A DNA stretch of 64,000 nucleotides, taken from assembly GCF_004923205.2 (NCBI RefSeq), contig NZ_SELD02000037.1:62001-126000 (forward strand). The letters are read 5' to 3'. The position numbers and the translations under genes are program-made. Numbering within the stretch: position 1 is the stretch's first letter; each line of letters begins with the position of its first letter. The stretch comes from Paracoccus aeridis. Its GTDB lineage: Bacteria; Pseudomonadota; Alphaproteobacteria; Rhodobacterales; Rhodobacteraceae. Under the pieces are notes generated by a model that did not search any database, was not told the origin of the DNA, and saw only the letters and a program-made list of their open reading frames with translations. This document shows positions 1 to 11,983 of this stretch, piece after piece.

Positions 1-1
1 A

Positions 2-1600
2 CAGACCACCGCACCCAGGGTCTTGGTTTCCGACGCGCTGAGCGAGACCGCCGTCCAGATCTTCCGCGACCGCGGGATCGAGGTCGACTACATGCCCGAC
101 CTCGGCAAGGACAAGGACAGGCTGGCCGAGATCATCGGCAACTATGACGGGCTCGCGATCCGGTCGGCGACTAAGGTCACCGAGAAGCTGCTCGACCGTG
201 CCGACCGGCTGAAGGTCGTGGCGCGGGCCGGGATCGGGGTCGACAACGTGGACATCCCCGCCGCCTCGAAGAAGGGCGTGATCGTGATGAACACGCCCTT
301 CGGCAACAGCGTCACGACCGCCGAGCACGCCATCGCGCTGATGTTCGCGGTCGCGCGGCAGCTGCCCGAGGCGTCGGTTTCCACCCACGCCGGCAAGTGG
401 GAAAAGAACCGCTTCATGGGGGTCGAGCTCTTCAACAAGACGCTGGGGCTGATCGGGGCGGGCAACATCGGCTCGATCGTCGCCGACCGGGCGCTGGGGC
501 TGCGGATGAAGGTCGTGGCCTACGATCCCTTCCTGTCCGAGGAGCGGGCCGAGAAGATCGGCGTCACCAAGGTCGAGCTGGACGAGCTGCTCAGGCGCGC
601 GGACTTCATCAGCCTGCACGTGCCGCTGACCGACAAGACCCGCAACATCCTGTCGGCCGAGAACATCGCCAGGGCGAAGCCCGGCGTCCGCATCGTCAAC
701 GCCGCCCGCGGCGGGCTGATCGACGAGGAGGCGCTGGCCGCCGCGCTGAAGTCGGGGCACGTGGCGGGCGCCGCGCTGGACGTGTTCGCGACGGAACCGG
801 CGACGGACAGCCCGCTCTTCAACCTGCCGAACGTGGTGGTGACGCCGCATCTCGGCGCTTCGACCAGCGAGGCGCAGGAAAACGTGGCGCTGCAGGTGGC
901 CGAGCAGATGGCCGACTACCTGCTGACCGGCGCGGTCCAGAACGCGCTGAACATGCCGTCCGTCACCGCCGAGGAAGCGGCGGTGATGGGGCCGTGGATC
1001 AAGCTCGCCGCGCATCTGGGCGCGTTCGTGGGCCAGACCACGGACGAGCCGATCAAGGCGATCAACATCCTCTACGACGGGGTCGCCGCGGGGATGAACC
1101 TGAATGCGCTGAACGCCGCGGTGATCGCGGGCGTCATGAAGGCCGCGAACCCGGACGTGAACATGGTGTCGGCCCCGGTGGTCGCGAAGGAACGCGGAAT
1201 CCAGATCGCCACCACCACCCAGGACAAGGCCGGGGTCTATGACGGCTACATCAAGGTCACGATGGTGTCGGGCGACCGGGAACGGGCGATCGCGGGCACC
1301 GTCTTCAGCGACGGCAAGCCGCGCTTCATCCAGATCCGCGGGATCAACGTGGATGCCGAGATCGGCAGCCACATGATGTACACCCGCAACCGCGACGTGC
1401 CGGGCGTGATCGGGACCCTGGGCGTGACGCTGGGCGGCATGGGCGTCAACATGGCGAACTTCACGCTGGGCCGGACCCAAGGCGGGGGCGACGCGATCGC
1501 CATCACCTACCTGGACGAGCCGCTGCGCGAGGACGTGCGCCAGGCGCTGCTCGCCACCGGCAAGTTCGAGCAGGTGCGCGCGCTGCACTTCGAGGTCTGA
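2..1600 (+). CDS. serA: D-3-phosphoglycerate dehydrogenase, 5' end off-window
   Basis: NAD-dependent oxidation of 3-phosphoglycerate to 3-phosphohydroxypyruvate, the first step of serine synthesis. The reading frame is open to the window edge (first residues read QTTAPRVLVSD), so the true start is probably only a few codons upstream. A TTG at 23 is in frame but would remove conserved residues. Visible features: the NAD-binding motif GAGNIG near residue 145, the catalytic Arg in NAARGG, the Glu in FATEP, and the His in TPHLGAS. After the catalytic core come an intervening ASB-type domain and a C-terminal ACT domain (from about RDVPGVIGTLG), the long-form architecture of about 530 residues. Family assignment is secure. 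Serine feedback through the ACT domain is inferred from the family. Confidence 0.95.
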   Translation, partial: QTTAPRVLVSDALSETAVQIFRDRGIEVDYMPDLGKDKDRLAEIIGNYDGLAIRSATKVTEKLLDRADRLKVVARAGIGVDNVDIPAASKKGVIVMNTPFGNSVTTAEHAIALMFAVARQLPEASVSTHAGKWEKNRFMGVELFNKTLGLIGAGNIGSIVADRALGLRMKVVAYDPFLSEERAEKIGVTKVELDELLRRADFISLHVPLTDKTRNILSAENIARAKPGVRIVNAARGGLIDEEALAAALKSGHVAGAALDVFATEPATDSPLFNLPNVVVTPHLGASTSEAQENVALQVAEQMADYLLTGAVQNALNMPSVTAEEAAVMGPWIKLAAHLGAFVGQTTDEPIKAINILYDGVAAGMNLNALNAAVIAGVMKAANPDVNMVSAPVVAKERGIQIATTTQDKAGVYDGYIKVTMVSGDRERAIAGTVFSDGKPRFIQIRGINVDAEIGSHMMYTRNRDVPGVIGTLGVTLGGMGVNMANFTLGRTQGGGDAIAITYLDEPLREDVRQALLATGKFEQVRALHFEV

Positions 1601-1624
1601 GCGACGCGCGTCCGCAAGGAACCC

Positions 1625-1654
1625 CCGCCCCGGCCGATCCGTTGGCCGGGGCGG
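1625..1654 (+). terminator. GC-rich hairpin downstream of serA
   Basis: An 11-bp perfect stem (arms 1625-1635 and 1644-1654) with an 8-nt loop lies 25 bp after the serA stop and just before the phosphatase gene. There is no T-tract, so it may slow or end transcription only partly. Confidence 0.45.
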
Positions 1655-1675
1655 CAGGCAGAGGACAGGCGGCAG

Positions 1676-2410
1676 ATGCGGATCTATGCGATCGGGGACG
1701 TGCACGGGCAGCTCGACATGCTGCGGGGCGTCCACGACCTGATCGAGCGTGACGGCGGCGCCGGCGCGCAGGTGGTCCACGTGGGCGACCTGATCGACCG
1801 CGGGCCGGACAGCGCGGGCGTGGTGCGTTTCCTCATGCAGGGCCAGGCCGAGGAGCGCGACTGGATCGTCGTCAAGGGCAACCACGACCGCGCGCTGCCG
1901 AACTTCCTGCGCGATCCGCACTGGATCGATCCGCGCGCGTCCGACCGCAAGCCGTGGACCCGGCGCGACGTCGGCGCGGGCGCGGCGCTGCAATCCTGGG
2001 GCATCGAGAACGCCGAGACCCGCCCCATCGACGAGGTCCACGCCGAGGCGCTGGAGAAGGTTCCGGCCGACCAGGCGCGCTGGCTGGACGGGCTGCCGAT
2101 CTGGCACCTGACGCCGTGGGCGCTGTTCGTCCACGCCGGCATCCGTCCCGGCATCGACCTGCGCGCGCAGGTCGAGGATGACCTTCTGTGGCTGCGCAAG
2201 CCGTTCCTCGACGACACCCGCGACCACGGCGTGCTGGTCGTGCACGGGCACACGCCGGTCAAGAAGGTCCAGCATCGCGGCAACCGGATCGACATCGACA
2301 CGGGGGCCGCGCATGGCGGCCCGGTCAGCGCGGTGCGGCTGGACGACGACGGGGTTTGGCTGCTGACCGACAGGGGCCCGAAACGGGTGGAGCCGCCGAA
2401 GCATGCTTGA
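1676..2410 (+). CDS. PPP-family serine/threonine-type metallophosphatase
   Basis: Calcineurin-like phosphoesterase of 244 residues. The metal-binding signatures appear in order: GDVHGQ (residues 7-12), GDLIDRGPDS (about 37-46), GNHD (about 68-71), HAGIRPG in the middle, and HGHTP (about 190-194). Together these define the dinuclear metal site of the PPP/bacterial PrpA-like phosphatases. No signal peptide or membrane segment is visible, so it is cytoplasmic. It overlaps the next gene by 8 bp, implying co-translation with the DUF2585 membrane protein. The substrate cannot be told from sequence; phosphoprotein, nucleotide (ApaH-like) or small phosphoester are all possible. Confidence 0.88.
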   Translation: MRIYAIGDVHGQLDMLRGVHDLIERDGGAGAQVVHVGDLIDRGPDSAGVVRFLMQGQAEERDWIVVKGNHDRALPNFLRDPHWIDPRASDRKPWTRRDVGAGAALQSWGIENAETRPIDEVHAEALEKVPADQARWLDGLPIWHLTPWALFVHAGIRPGIDLRAQVEDDLLWLRKPFLDDTRDHGVLVVHGHTPVKKVQHRGNRIDIDTGAAHGGPVSAVRLDDDGVWLLTDRGPKRVEPPKHA

Positions 2411-2978
2411 GCGGCTCAGCCGGTCCCCCGCCGGCGCCTTCGCGATGATCGCGGGTATCGTTCTCGTCACCGCGTTGCTGCTGGCGGCGATGGGCCATTC
2501 GCTGGTCTGCAGCTGCGGCACCCTGCGGCTGTGGGACGGCCAGATCACGACCGCCGAGAACTCGCAGCACCTCACCGACTGGTACAGCTTCTCGCACCTG
2601 CTGTACGGGCTGATCCTTTACGCGTTCCTGCGCCTCGTCGCCCCGCACTGGACGCTGAACAAGCGGCTGGTGGTCGCGGCGATGATCGCGGCCGGGTGGG
2701 AGCTGGGCGAGAACACGCCCTTCCTGATCGAGCGTTACCGCGATGTCACCGTGTCGGTGAACTACCACGGCGATTCGATCGTCAACGCGGTGACCGACAT
2801 CGTGGCGGCGCTGGCAGGCTTCGGGCTGGCGGCGGTCCTGCCGGTGTGGGGTAGCATCGCGTTGTTCCTGGGGACCGAGGCGTTAACCGCGTGGGCGGCC
2901 CGCGACGGGCTGGTGCTGAGCGTCGTCATGGTCACCGCGCCGCTCGAGGCGCTGCGCGACTGGCAGCTCGCCAGATGA
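2403..2978 (+). CDS. DUF2585 (UPF0314) family membrane protein
   Basis: 191-residue inner-membrane protein with about four to five hydrophobic segments (first at roughly residues 12-32). The conserved DUF2585 core is visible: a CSCG motif after the first segment, then WYSFSHLLYG, WELGENTPF and NYHGDSIVNA, the last two rich in polar residues inside membrane regions. The family is restricted largely to alphaproteobacteria and has no established function. It starts inside the preceding phosphatase gene (8-bp overlap), so the two are probably translationally coupled. Confidence 0.85.
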   Translation: MLERLSRSPAGAFAMIAGIVLVTALLLAAMGHSLVCSCGTLRLWDGQITTAENSQHLTDWYSFSHLLYGLILYAFLRLVAPHWTLNKRLVVAAMIAAGWELGENTPFLIERYRDVTVSVNYHGDSIVNAVTDIVAALAGFGLAAVLPVWGSIALFLGTEALTAWAARDGLVLSVVMVTAPLEALRDWQLAR

Positions 2979-3070
2979 CGACAATGCGACCATTTGGCCG
3001 CCCGCGACACGATTTACTCGCGCCGCGCCGGGGTTTAGAAGTCCGACATCTGCAGGACCGGGGGGACGCC

Positions 3071-3391
3071 ATGCGAATGGCAAAATTCAACATCGGGCAG
3101 GTCGTCCGGCACCGGAAGCATCCGTTCCGCGGCGTCGTCTTCGACGTGGATGCCGAGTTCGGCAACACCGAGGAATGGTACCAGTCCATCCCCGAGGAAG
3201 TGCGCCCGTCCAAGGACCAGCCCTACTACCACCTGTATGCCGAAACCGAGGTCAGCTACTACGTGGCGTACTGCTCGGAACAGAACCTGCAGCCCGATCC
3301 CTCGGGCGAACCGCTGGAGCATCCCCAGCTGATCGCGATCTTCGGCGAGTTCCAGGACGGCCGCTACCCGCCGCAGCACGGTCTGAATTGA
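3071..3391 (+). CDS. hspQ: Heat shock protein HspQ
   Basis: Small hemimethylated-DNA-binding / YccV-like protein of 106 residues. The family core FRGVVFDVDAEF, the motif EEWYQSIPEEVRPSKDQP and the block YVAYCSEQNL are all visible. In Escherichia coli HspQ modulates Lon protease and is heat-inducible; this is family knowledge. The open frame extends further upstream, but homology begins at the MRMAKFNIGQ start chosen here. An ATG two codons later (3077) is an equally good start. I do not see a clear heat-shock promoter in the 92-bp upstream gap. Confidence 0.9.
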   Translation: MRMAKFNIGQVVRHRKHPFRGVVFDVDAEFGNTEEWYQSIPEEVRPSKDQPYYHLYAETEVSYYVAYCSEQNLQPDPSGEPLEHPQLIAIFGEFQDGRYPPQHGLN

Positions 3392-3452
3392 CCCGGGCGG
3401 CCGCGCGCCGGACCCGGCCGGAACCGATGTTCCAGTCGCCCCCGCGATCCTG

Positions 3453-4211
3453 ATGTTCGATCTGGGTCTCGATGTCGTGGCGATTCTCGCCGCGACGGCC
3501 GCCGCTGCGGGTTTCATCGATTCGATCGCAGGCGGCGGCGGGCTCATCACCGTGTCCGCGCTGATGCTGGCGGGCCTGCCGCCCGACCAGGCGCTTGCCA
3601 CCAACAAGGTGCAGGGCAGCTTTGGCGCCGGGACCGCGGCGATCGCCTATGCGCAAAGCGGGCTGGTGGACCTGCGCCAGCAGTGGGGCACGGCGCTGAT
3701 CGCCTTTGCCGCCGGCGCCGCGGGCGCGGCGCTGGTGACGTGGCTGCCGACGCAGGCGCTGCGGGTGCTGCTGCCCGTGATCCTGCTGGGGATCGCGGCG
3801 TTCTTCGCGTTCCGCAAGGGCTTGGGCGACGCCGACCGGGCGCAGAGGATGGGCCCTGCCCTGTTCGCGGCGACGCTGGTCCCTGCCGTCGGCTTCTACG
3901 ACGGGCTGATCGGTCCGGGCGCGGGCGCGTTCTACATGCTGGGCTTCGTGACGCTGGCGGGGTTCGGCATCCTCAAGGCGACGGCGCATACGAAGCTTCT
4001 GAACTTCTCGTCGAACCTCGGCGGGCTCGCGGTCTTCGCGCTGACCGGCAACCCGCTGTGGCTCGTGGGGCTGGTGATGATCCCCGGCCAGATTTTCGGC
4101 GCGATGCTGGGGTCGCGCATGGCCATGCGGGTCGGCGCGCGCGTCATCAAGCCGCTGCTGGTCGTCACCTCGACGGCGCTGGCGCTGCGGCTGCTGTGGC
4201 AGATGATGTGA
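3453..4211 (+). CDS. TSUP-family (TauE/SafE) anion exporter
   Basis: 252-residue polytopic membrane protein with the two-fold pseudo-repeat typical of the TauE/SafE family. A Gly-rich DSIAGGGGLITV motif lies near residues 21-32, and its second-half counterpart GPGAGAFYMLGFV begins near residue 152. About eight hydrophobic helices are predictable. Members move sulfite, sulfoacetate or other organosulfonates across the inner membrane. Nothing nearby (no sulfur-metabolic gene) tells which, so substrate is open. The ribosome binding site is weak. Confidence 0.85.
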   Translation: MFDLGLDVVAILAATAAAAGFIDSIAGGGGLITVSALMLAGLPPDQALATNKVQGSFGAGTAAIAYAQSGLVDLRQQWGTALIAFAAGAAGAALVTWLPTQALRVLLPVILLGIAAFFAFRKGLGDADRAQRMGPALFAATLVPAVGFYDGLIGPGAGAFYMLGFVTLAGFGILKATAHTKLLNFSSNLGGLAVFALTGNPLWLVGLVMIPGQIFGAMLGSRMAMRVGARVIKPLLVVTSTALALRLLWQMM

Positions 4212-4234
4212 GACCCGGGCCTTGAGGGAACGCC

Positions 4235-5221
4235 TCAGGCCGGGAACCCTGCGGCGGTCCGGAGCTCCGCCACCTCGAGCCCGCGCCAGTTCGTGAGGGG
4301 CGCTGTCAGCAGGCGGCGCGCGACGGGGTGGTCCGCGTCCAGCAGGCCCGCGTCGATCAGCAGCGCCGTGATGGCGGCTTCCGACGCGCGGGTGCCGCCA
4401 TCCGCGATCTTCAGCGCGATGCCGATGCCGCGGTCGGGGGCGATGGCCACGAACACCGCCTCGGCCCCCGTCTTGACCGCGACACGCCCGCCCATGGCGC
4501 GCATCAGGTCGGTGCAGGCCCGCGTCTCGCCCGCGACCAGCTCCGGGTGCGCGACCATGGCCGCGACCAGCCGCCGCATGGCGTCGCCGCGCCCGCCGCC
4601 CTGCGGATTGGCGAACGCCGCCATCGCGCGCGCCAGCCCCTTGACCGAGGTGGCGAAGTTCGGGGCCGAGCAGCCGTCGATCCCGTAGCCGGGCGAGGGT
4701 TCGTCCGTCACCTCCTCGAACGCCGTGCGGACCGCCTGCTGCAGCGGGTGGTCGGGCAGCACGTATTCCGCGTCGGCCCGCATGTGCCGGTTCAGCGTCA
4801 GGAACCCCGCGTGCTTGCCCGAGCAGTTGTTGTGGATCTGGCAGGGCGCGGTGTCGGAACAGGTCAGGCGCCGGTGCTCGTCCTTGTCCTGCGGCATGTG
4901 GACGCCGCAGCGCAGGTCGGCTTCGGCAAGCCCCAGCCCGTCCAGCCACGCCTGCACCCGCGTGACGTGGATCGCGGCCCCGCTGTGGGACGCGCAGGCG
5001 AGCGCCAGCTGTTCGGTCCCCAGCCCGGCCGCGTCCGCCGCGCCGCTTTCGACCAGCGGCAGCGCCTGGATCATCTTGCACGACGAGCGCGGGAAGATCA
5101 CCGCGTCGGGGTCGCCCCACGCCGCCACCATCCCGCCCGCGTCCCACACGACCGCATGGCCCCGATGGACGCTTTCCAGCATCCCGCCGCGCCACAGTTC
5201 GATCAGTTCCACGGTCGGCAT
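4235..5221 (-). CDS. Asparaginase (Asparaginase_II / Rhizobium-type)
   Basis: Hydrolyses L-asparagine to aspartate and ammonia. This is the thermolabile Rhizobium etli type, unrelated in fold to E. coli AnsA/AnsB. At 328 residues it has the expected length. Family blocks visible are FPRSSCKMIQALPLVESG, LACASHSG, HNNCSGKHAGFL and IDGCSAPNFA; the conserved Ser, Lys and Cys residues lie in these. The start at 5221 gives MPTVELIELWRGG and is preceded by an AAAGGAG ribosome binding site. The longer open frame would add 34 non-conserved residues. It has no signal peptide, so it is cytoplasmic. It stands alone, convergent with the TSUP gene. Confidence 0.9.
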   Translation of the reverse strand: MPTVELIELWRGGMLESVHRGHAVVWDAGGMVAAWGDPDAVIFPRSSCKMIQALPLVESGAADAAGLGTEQLALACASHSGAAIHVTRVQAWLDGLGLAEADLRCGVHMPQDKDEHRRLTCSDTAPCQIHNNCSGKHAGFLTLNRHMRADAEYVLPDHPLQQAVRTAFEEVTDEPSPGYGIDGCSAPNFATSVKGLARAMAAFANPQGGGRGDAMRRLVAAMVAHPELVAGETRACTDLMRAMGGRVAVKTGAEAVFVAIAPDRGIGIALKIADGGTRASEAAITALLIDAGLLDADHPVARRLLTAPLTNWRGLEVAELRTAAGFPA

Positions 5222-5364
5222 CGGCGGCTCCTTTGACAAATTCGCGATTGTTCCTGCACGGGCTTTTCGGCGCGCGGGCTTTTTGGTTATCTTCCCGCTG
5301 CCGGTGTGACCTACACCATTCAATCGGACAACCCCGAAACGGGGACCAAGCAGGAGGCTCGAGC

Positions 5365-5883
5365 ATGACCATCCTTTCGATCCGCGGCGCCGCAGTTGCC
5401 GCCCTGATGGCGGCGCTCGCCGCGCCGGCCGTCGCGGCTGAATCGCGGCTGCTGGGAAGCGAGGGCGACTGGTCGGCCTTCGGCGGCGACGACCCCAAGG
5501 AATGCTGGGCGGTGTCGCCCCCCAAGTCGACCCGCAACACGCAGGAAGGCAAGGAAGTCCAGGTCACGCGCAGCGACATCCGCCTGTACATCGCCTATCG
5601 CCCCGGCCAGGCCGGCGAGGTGTCGTTCCAGGGCGGCTATCCCTTCGCCCCCGACAGCACGGTCGAGGTTGACGTCGGCGGCACCAAGTTCCGCCTGTTC
5701 ACGGAAGGCGAGAACGCCTGGGCCGGCTCGCCCGAAGAGGACACCCGCCTCGTCGCCGCGCTGCGGGGCGGATCCAGCGCGGTCGTGACCGGGCGCTCGG
5801 CCCGCGGCACCACGACCACCGACACGTTCTCGCTCGCGGGCGTCACCGCCGCCACCAACAAGGCGCGCGAGACCTGCAAGTAA
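5365..5883 (+). CDS. IalB-like (invasion-associated locus B) secreted protein
   Basis: 172-residue exported protein. A signal peptide with a hydrophobic core (AALMAALAAPAVA) is probably cleaved near residue 24. The rest matches the small IalB-type fold common in Rhodobacterales: a W-x-A/F motif, one internal Cys in KECWAVS, a GxxFRLF strand and a C-terminal Cys (ETCK), probably forming a disulfide. A strong AGGAGG ribosome binding site (about 5352-5357) sets the start. In Bartonella the IalB name derives from erythrocyte invasion, but in free-living bacteria the role is unknown. Hairpins follow directly, so it is probably monocistronic. Confidence 0.8.
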   Translation: MTILSIRGAAVAALMAALAAPAVAAESRLLGSEGDWSAFGGDDPKECWAVSPPKSTRNTQEGKEVQVTRSDIRLYIAYRPGQAGEVSFQGGYPFAPDSTVEVDVGGTKFRLFTEGENAWAGSPEEDTRLVAALRGGSSAVVTGRSARGTTTTDTFSLAGVTAATNKARETCK

Positions 5884-5884
5884 G

Positions 5885-5900
5885 GGGCCGGAACCGGCCC
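5885..5900 (+). terminator. Short hairpin after the IalB-like gene
   Basis: A 6-bp GGGCCG/CGGCCC stem with a GAAC loop begins one base after the stop codon region. A T5 tract comes about 12 nt later. It is a plausible intrinsic terminator, but the gap to the T-tract makes it weaker. Confidence 0.45.
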
Positions 5901-5940
5901 TTCGGGGGCGGTTTTTCGGATTTCCCTGTTGATCGACGCA

Positions 5941-5965
5941 AAGCCGCCCCATATTAGGGCGGCTT
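5941..5965. terminator. Symmetrical 9-bp stem with T-rich flanks
   Basis: Arms 5941-5949 and 5957-5965 pair perfectly (AAGCCGCCC with GGGCGGCTT) around a 7-nt loop, followed by a T-rich stretch. It separates the IalB-like gene from rlmN. Reading on the plus strand it should end the IalB transcript, and any rlmN promoter would then have to lie in the next 75 bp. Confidence 0.65.
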
Positions 5966-6039
5966 TCACTTTTCCGCCCCAGCCTTCCCCATGCGCGGCA
6001 ACGCGCACGGATCGCCCGCAATCGACCCGGACCGCGCCC

Positions 6040-7254
6040 ATGAACGCCTTTGACAGCCCCGAACGCACCCTTCCCTCCGCGGGCCCGGCGCCGGTCGTGC
6101 AGGACGTGCTGACGATCCCGCGCAAGCTGCCCGCGTCCGACAAGGTCAACATCGTCGGCCTGACGCGCGAGCAGTTGAAGGACGCCCTGATCCAGGCGGG
6201 CACGCCCGAGAAGCAGGCGAAGATGCGCGTGGGCCAGGTCTGGCAGTGGGTCTATCACTGGGGCGTGCGCGATTTCGCGCAGATGACGAACCTCGCCAAG
6301 GACTACCGCGCGCTGCTGGCCGCGCGGTTCGAGATCGCCCTGCCCGAGATCGTGACCCGGCAGGTCAGCGAGGACGGGACCCGCAAGTACCTGCTGCGGA
6401 TCGCGGGCGGCCACGAGGTCGAGACCGTCTACATCCCCGAGGAAGGGCGCGGCACGCTGTGCGTGAGCTCGCAGGTCGGCTGCACCCTCACCTGCACCTT
6501 CTGCCACACCGGCACCCAGAAGCTGGTCCGCAACCTGACCGCGGGCGAGATCGTGGGCCAGCTGCTCGTCGCGCGCGACGATCTCGGCGAATGGCCCCGG
6601 CAGGGCGCGCCCAAGGATGAAACCCGGCTCGTGAGCAATCTCGTGCTGATGGGGATGGGCGAGCCGCTCTACAACTTCGACAACGTGCGCGATGCGATGA
6701 AGGTGGTGATGGACCACGAGGGGCTGACCCTCTCGCGCCGCCGGATCACCTTGTCGACCAGTGGCGTGGTTCCGGAAATCGCGCGGACGGCCGAGGAGAT
6801 CGGCTGCCAGCTGGCGATCAGCTTCCACGCCACGACCGACGAGGTGCGCGACAAGCTGGTGCCGATCAACAGGAAATGGAACATGGCGACGCTGCTGGAT
6901 GCGCTGCGGGACTATCCGCGCCTGTCCAACAGCGAGCGGATCACGTTCGAATACGTCATGCTCGACGGGGTCAACGACAGCGACGAGGACGCGCGGCGGC
7001 TGGTCAGGCTGATCCGCGGCATCCCCGCGAAGATCAACCTGATCCCGTTCAACGAATGGCCCGGCGCGCCCTATCGCCGGTCAAGCTGGGACCGGATCGA
7101 GCAGTTCGCGGACATCATCTACAAGGCCGGCTACGCCTCGCCGATCCGCACGCCACGCGGCGAGGACATCATGGCCGCCTGCGGGCAGCTGAAATCCGCG
7201 ACCGAACGGGGCCGCAAGTCGCGCGCCGAGGTGGCGGCGGAAGCGGGGCTGTAG
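6040..7254 (+). CDS. rlmN: Dual-specificity 23S rRNA/tRNA adenine-C2 methyltransferase RlmN
   Basis: Radical-SAM methyltransferase that methylates C2 of A2503 in 23S rRNA and A37 in some tRNAs. The 404-residue protein carries the CxxxCxxC iron-sulfur motif (C148, C152, C155, within CTLTCTFC) after [10 protein letters not shown], the SAM-binding MGMGEPLYN block, and the C-terminal [11 protein letters not shown] with the methyl-carrying Cys at about residue 381. The start at 6040 (MNAFDSPE) was chosen because the longer frame runs back into the upstream hairpin. It has an N-terminal extension of about 30 residues before the usual KVNIVGLT start of homology, as is common in this order. Confidence 0.95.
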   Translation: MNAFDSPERTLPSAGPAPVVQDVLTIPRKLPASDKVNIVGLTREQLKDALIQAGTPEKQAKMRVGQVWQWVYHWGVRDFAQMTNLAKDYRALLAARFEIALPEIVTRQVSEDGTRKYLLRIAGGHEVETVYIPEEGRGTLCVSSQVGCTLTCTFCHTGTQKLVRNLTAGEIVGQLLVARDDLGEWPRQGAPKDETRLVSNLVLMGMGEPLYNFDNVRDAMKVVMDHEGLTLSRRRITLSTSGVVPEIARTAEEIGCQLAISFHATTDEVRDKLVPINRKWNMATLLDALRDYPRLSNSERITFEYVMLDGVNDSDEDARRLVRLIRGIPAKINLIPFNEWPGAPYRRSSWDRIEQFADIIYKAGYASPIRTPRGEDIMAACGQLKSATERGRKSRAEVAAEAGL

Positions 7255-7518
7255 GGGCCCGTCTCGTCTCCGTCGCGCTCAGTTGACCGCCACGACCGGT
7301 TCGCACGGCCGCGGCCCCTGCCGTGCTGGTCCCTCAGCATCGCAACCGGCTTGATGTCACTGGCAGTCCCTTACGGCCTGCTGCCAGTCCTCGAACGGCG
7401 GCCATCTGCTTGATGGCCGGAGCGCCGGACGCCGATCGTTCATCGGTACGCCTGCGGTTGCCGGTCTGGCCGCCGGGCGTTGCCGGAACAGCAACCCGTC
7501 CGCTTCAAAGCCGTGACA

Positions 7519-7959
7519 TCACCCCCGCGTCAGCGACGCGACCCGCCGCAGTGCCAGCAGGTAGCCTTCCGTCCCGCATCCGGCGATCACCCCGTCCGCG
7601 CGCAGGCTGACGAAGGAATGGTGGCGGAAGTCCTCGCGCTTGTGGACATTTGAGATGTGGACCTCGATCACCGGCCCGTCGAACGCCGACAGCGCGTCCA
7701 GCAGCGCGACCGAGGTGTGGGTGTAGGCGGCCGGGTTGATGACGATGCCCGACGCGGAACCCCGCGCCTCGTGGATCCAGTCGATCAGCTGCCCCTCGTG
7801 GTTCGACTGGCGGAAATCGACCTCCACCCCCAGCTCGGCCGCCAGCGTCGTGCAGGCGCGATCGACGTCGGCCAGCGTCTCGCGGCCATAGACCTCGGGT
7901 TGGCGCTGGCCCAGCAGGTTCAGGTTCGGGCCGTTCAGGACAAGGATCTTGCGGGGCAT
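7519..7959 (-). CDS. aroQ: Type II 3-dehydroquinate dehydratase
   Basis: Third step of the shikimate pathway: dehydration of 3-dehydroquinate to 3-dehydroshikimate. At 146 residues it has the usual length of the dodecameric type II enzyme. Visible are [17 protein letters not shown] with the catalytic Tyr, the [12 protein letters not shown] active-site segment, and [17 protein letters not shown] with the catalytic His and substrate-binding Arg. The start [10 protein letters not shown] at 7959 matches the family; the extra nine codons of the open frame are not conserved. The 264-bp gap between its stop and rlmN holds no recognisable gene. Confidence 0.95.
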   Translation of the reverse strand: MPRKILVLNGPNLNLLGQRQPEVYGRETLADVDRACTTLAAELGVEVDFRQSNHEGQLIDWIHEARGSASGIVINPAAYTHTSVALLDALSAFDGPVIEVHISNVHKREDFRHHSFVSLRADGVIAGCGTEGYLLALRRVASLTRG

Positions 7960-8145
7960 GGGTGTTCCTGCGTGTGGGGGCGGCACCGATCATGCAACGC
8001 TTCGGCGTACCGGGCCAGATGCCGCGTTCGTTCCACATTCTGGATCATCTCAATCCATTCCGTCGCAGTTCTGCGAAGGCTCCGGAGCGGCTAGATCAGG
8101 GCCAGACGTTTTGCACGGCAACACATTCCACGAAAGGAACGCCAC

Positions 8146-10097
<1,952 letters not shown>

Positions 10098-10101
10098 GCG
10101 G

Positions 10102-10859
10102 CTAGTCCCGCAGGCGCCAGCCGGTCGCGAAGATCCAGCGGATGATGCCCATGCAGACGACGATCATCGCCGCGACGGCCAGCAGCGACACCGTCACCGG
10201 CACGTCGGCCAGGCCGAAGAACGACCAGCGGAACCCGGATATCAGGTAGAGCACCGGGTTCAGCTTCGCCACGCTTTCCCAGAACGGCGGCAGCATGTCC
10301 GCCGAATAGAACGCGCCGCCGAGGAACACGAGCGGCGTGACGACCATCAGCGGCACGACCTGCAGCTGCTCGAACGACTTCGCCCACAGGCCGATGATGA
10401 ACCCCAGGAGGCTGAAGGCGAGCGCCGTCAGGAACAGGAACGCCAGCATCCACAGCGGGTGCAGGACGTGCATCTCGACGAAGAAATAGCTGGTGGCGAG
10501 GATCAGGAACGCGATCAGGATCGCCTTGACGGCGGCCGCGCCGACGAAGCCCAGCGTGATCTCGACCCAGCCCACGGGCGAGACGAGGTATTCGTAGATC
10601 GTGCCGCTGAACTTCGGGAAGTAGATCCCGAAGCTGGCGTTGCTGACCGACTGCTGCAGGACCGTCAGCATCATCAGGCCGGGAACGATGAAGGCGCCGT
10701 AGGGCACCCCCTCGACCGACTGGATCCGCCCGCCGATCGCCGACCCGAACACGACGAAGTAGAGCGCGGTGGACAGGACGGGCGAGGCGATGGACTGCCA
10801 GATGGTGCGGAAGAAGCGCGCCATCTCGTGCCGGAAGATCGCGGCTGCGCCGTGCCGGT

Positions 10860-10863
<4 letters not shown>
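10102..10863 (-). CDS. ABC-2 type transporter permease
   Basis: 253-residue inner-membrane subunit of an ABC exporter of the YadH/NodJ/DrrB class. Six hydrophobic segments are visible, with the ABC-2 signature region near the end of the fifth ([18 protein letters not shown]). Its ATG overlaps the stop codon of the ATPase gene (ATGA), so the pair is translationally coupled. Family members export polysaccharides, lipids or drugs. No biosynthetic neighbours point to a substrate here. Confidence 0.88.
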
Positions 10864-11798
<935 letters not shown>

Positions 11799-11916
11799 GC
11801 GGAGAATCCTTCTGAAGGCGGCAGTCAGGTCAGCCCCGCCCTTTGGGCCATGACATAGGTGCGGGGCCGCGCGGGGTTCAAGGCGCGCATCGCCTAGCGC
11901 GGGGCGAAGGGCGCGG

Positions 11917-11971
11917 GGCACGGCCGGCCCGCCCGCGTCGCCCGTCCGGCGGACGGCGACGGGGCCGTGCC
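11917..11971. other. Nested inverted repeats between tdh and the ABC exporter
   Basis: An outer 9-bp stem (11917-11925 with 11963-11971) encloses an inner stem of 11 pairs with a single-base bulge (11936-11947 with 11951-11961). It lies just downstream of the tdh stop on the minus strand and before the ABC gene. It is probably a transcription stop for kbl-tdh, although no T-tract is present. Confidence 0.5.
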
Positions 11972-11983
11972 GATCCCTGCCCC

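Noticed and set aside
3252-5591. 779-codon minus-strand frame
   Set aside because: Spans hspQ, the TSUP gene and the asparaginase in a wrong frame; no conserved motif.
7255-7518. Gap between rlmN and aroQ as a small gene or tRNA
   Set aside because: No tRNA T-loop or anticodon arm pattern and only a low-quality open frame (7323-7610) that overlaps aroQ antisense.
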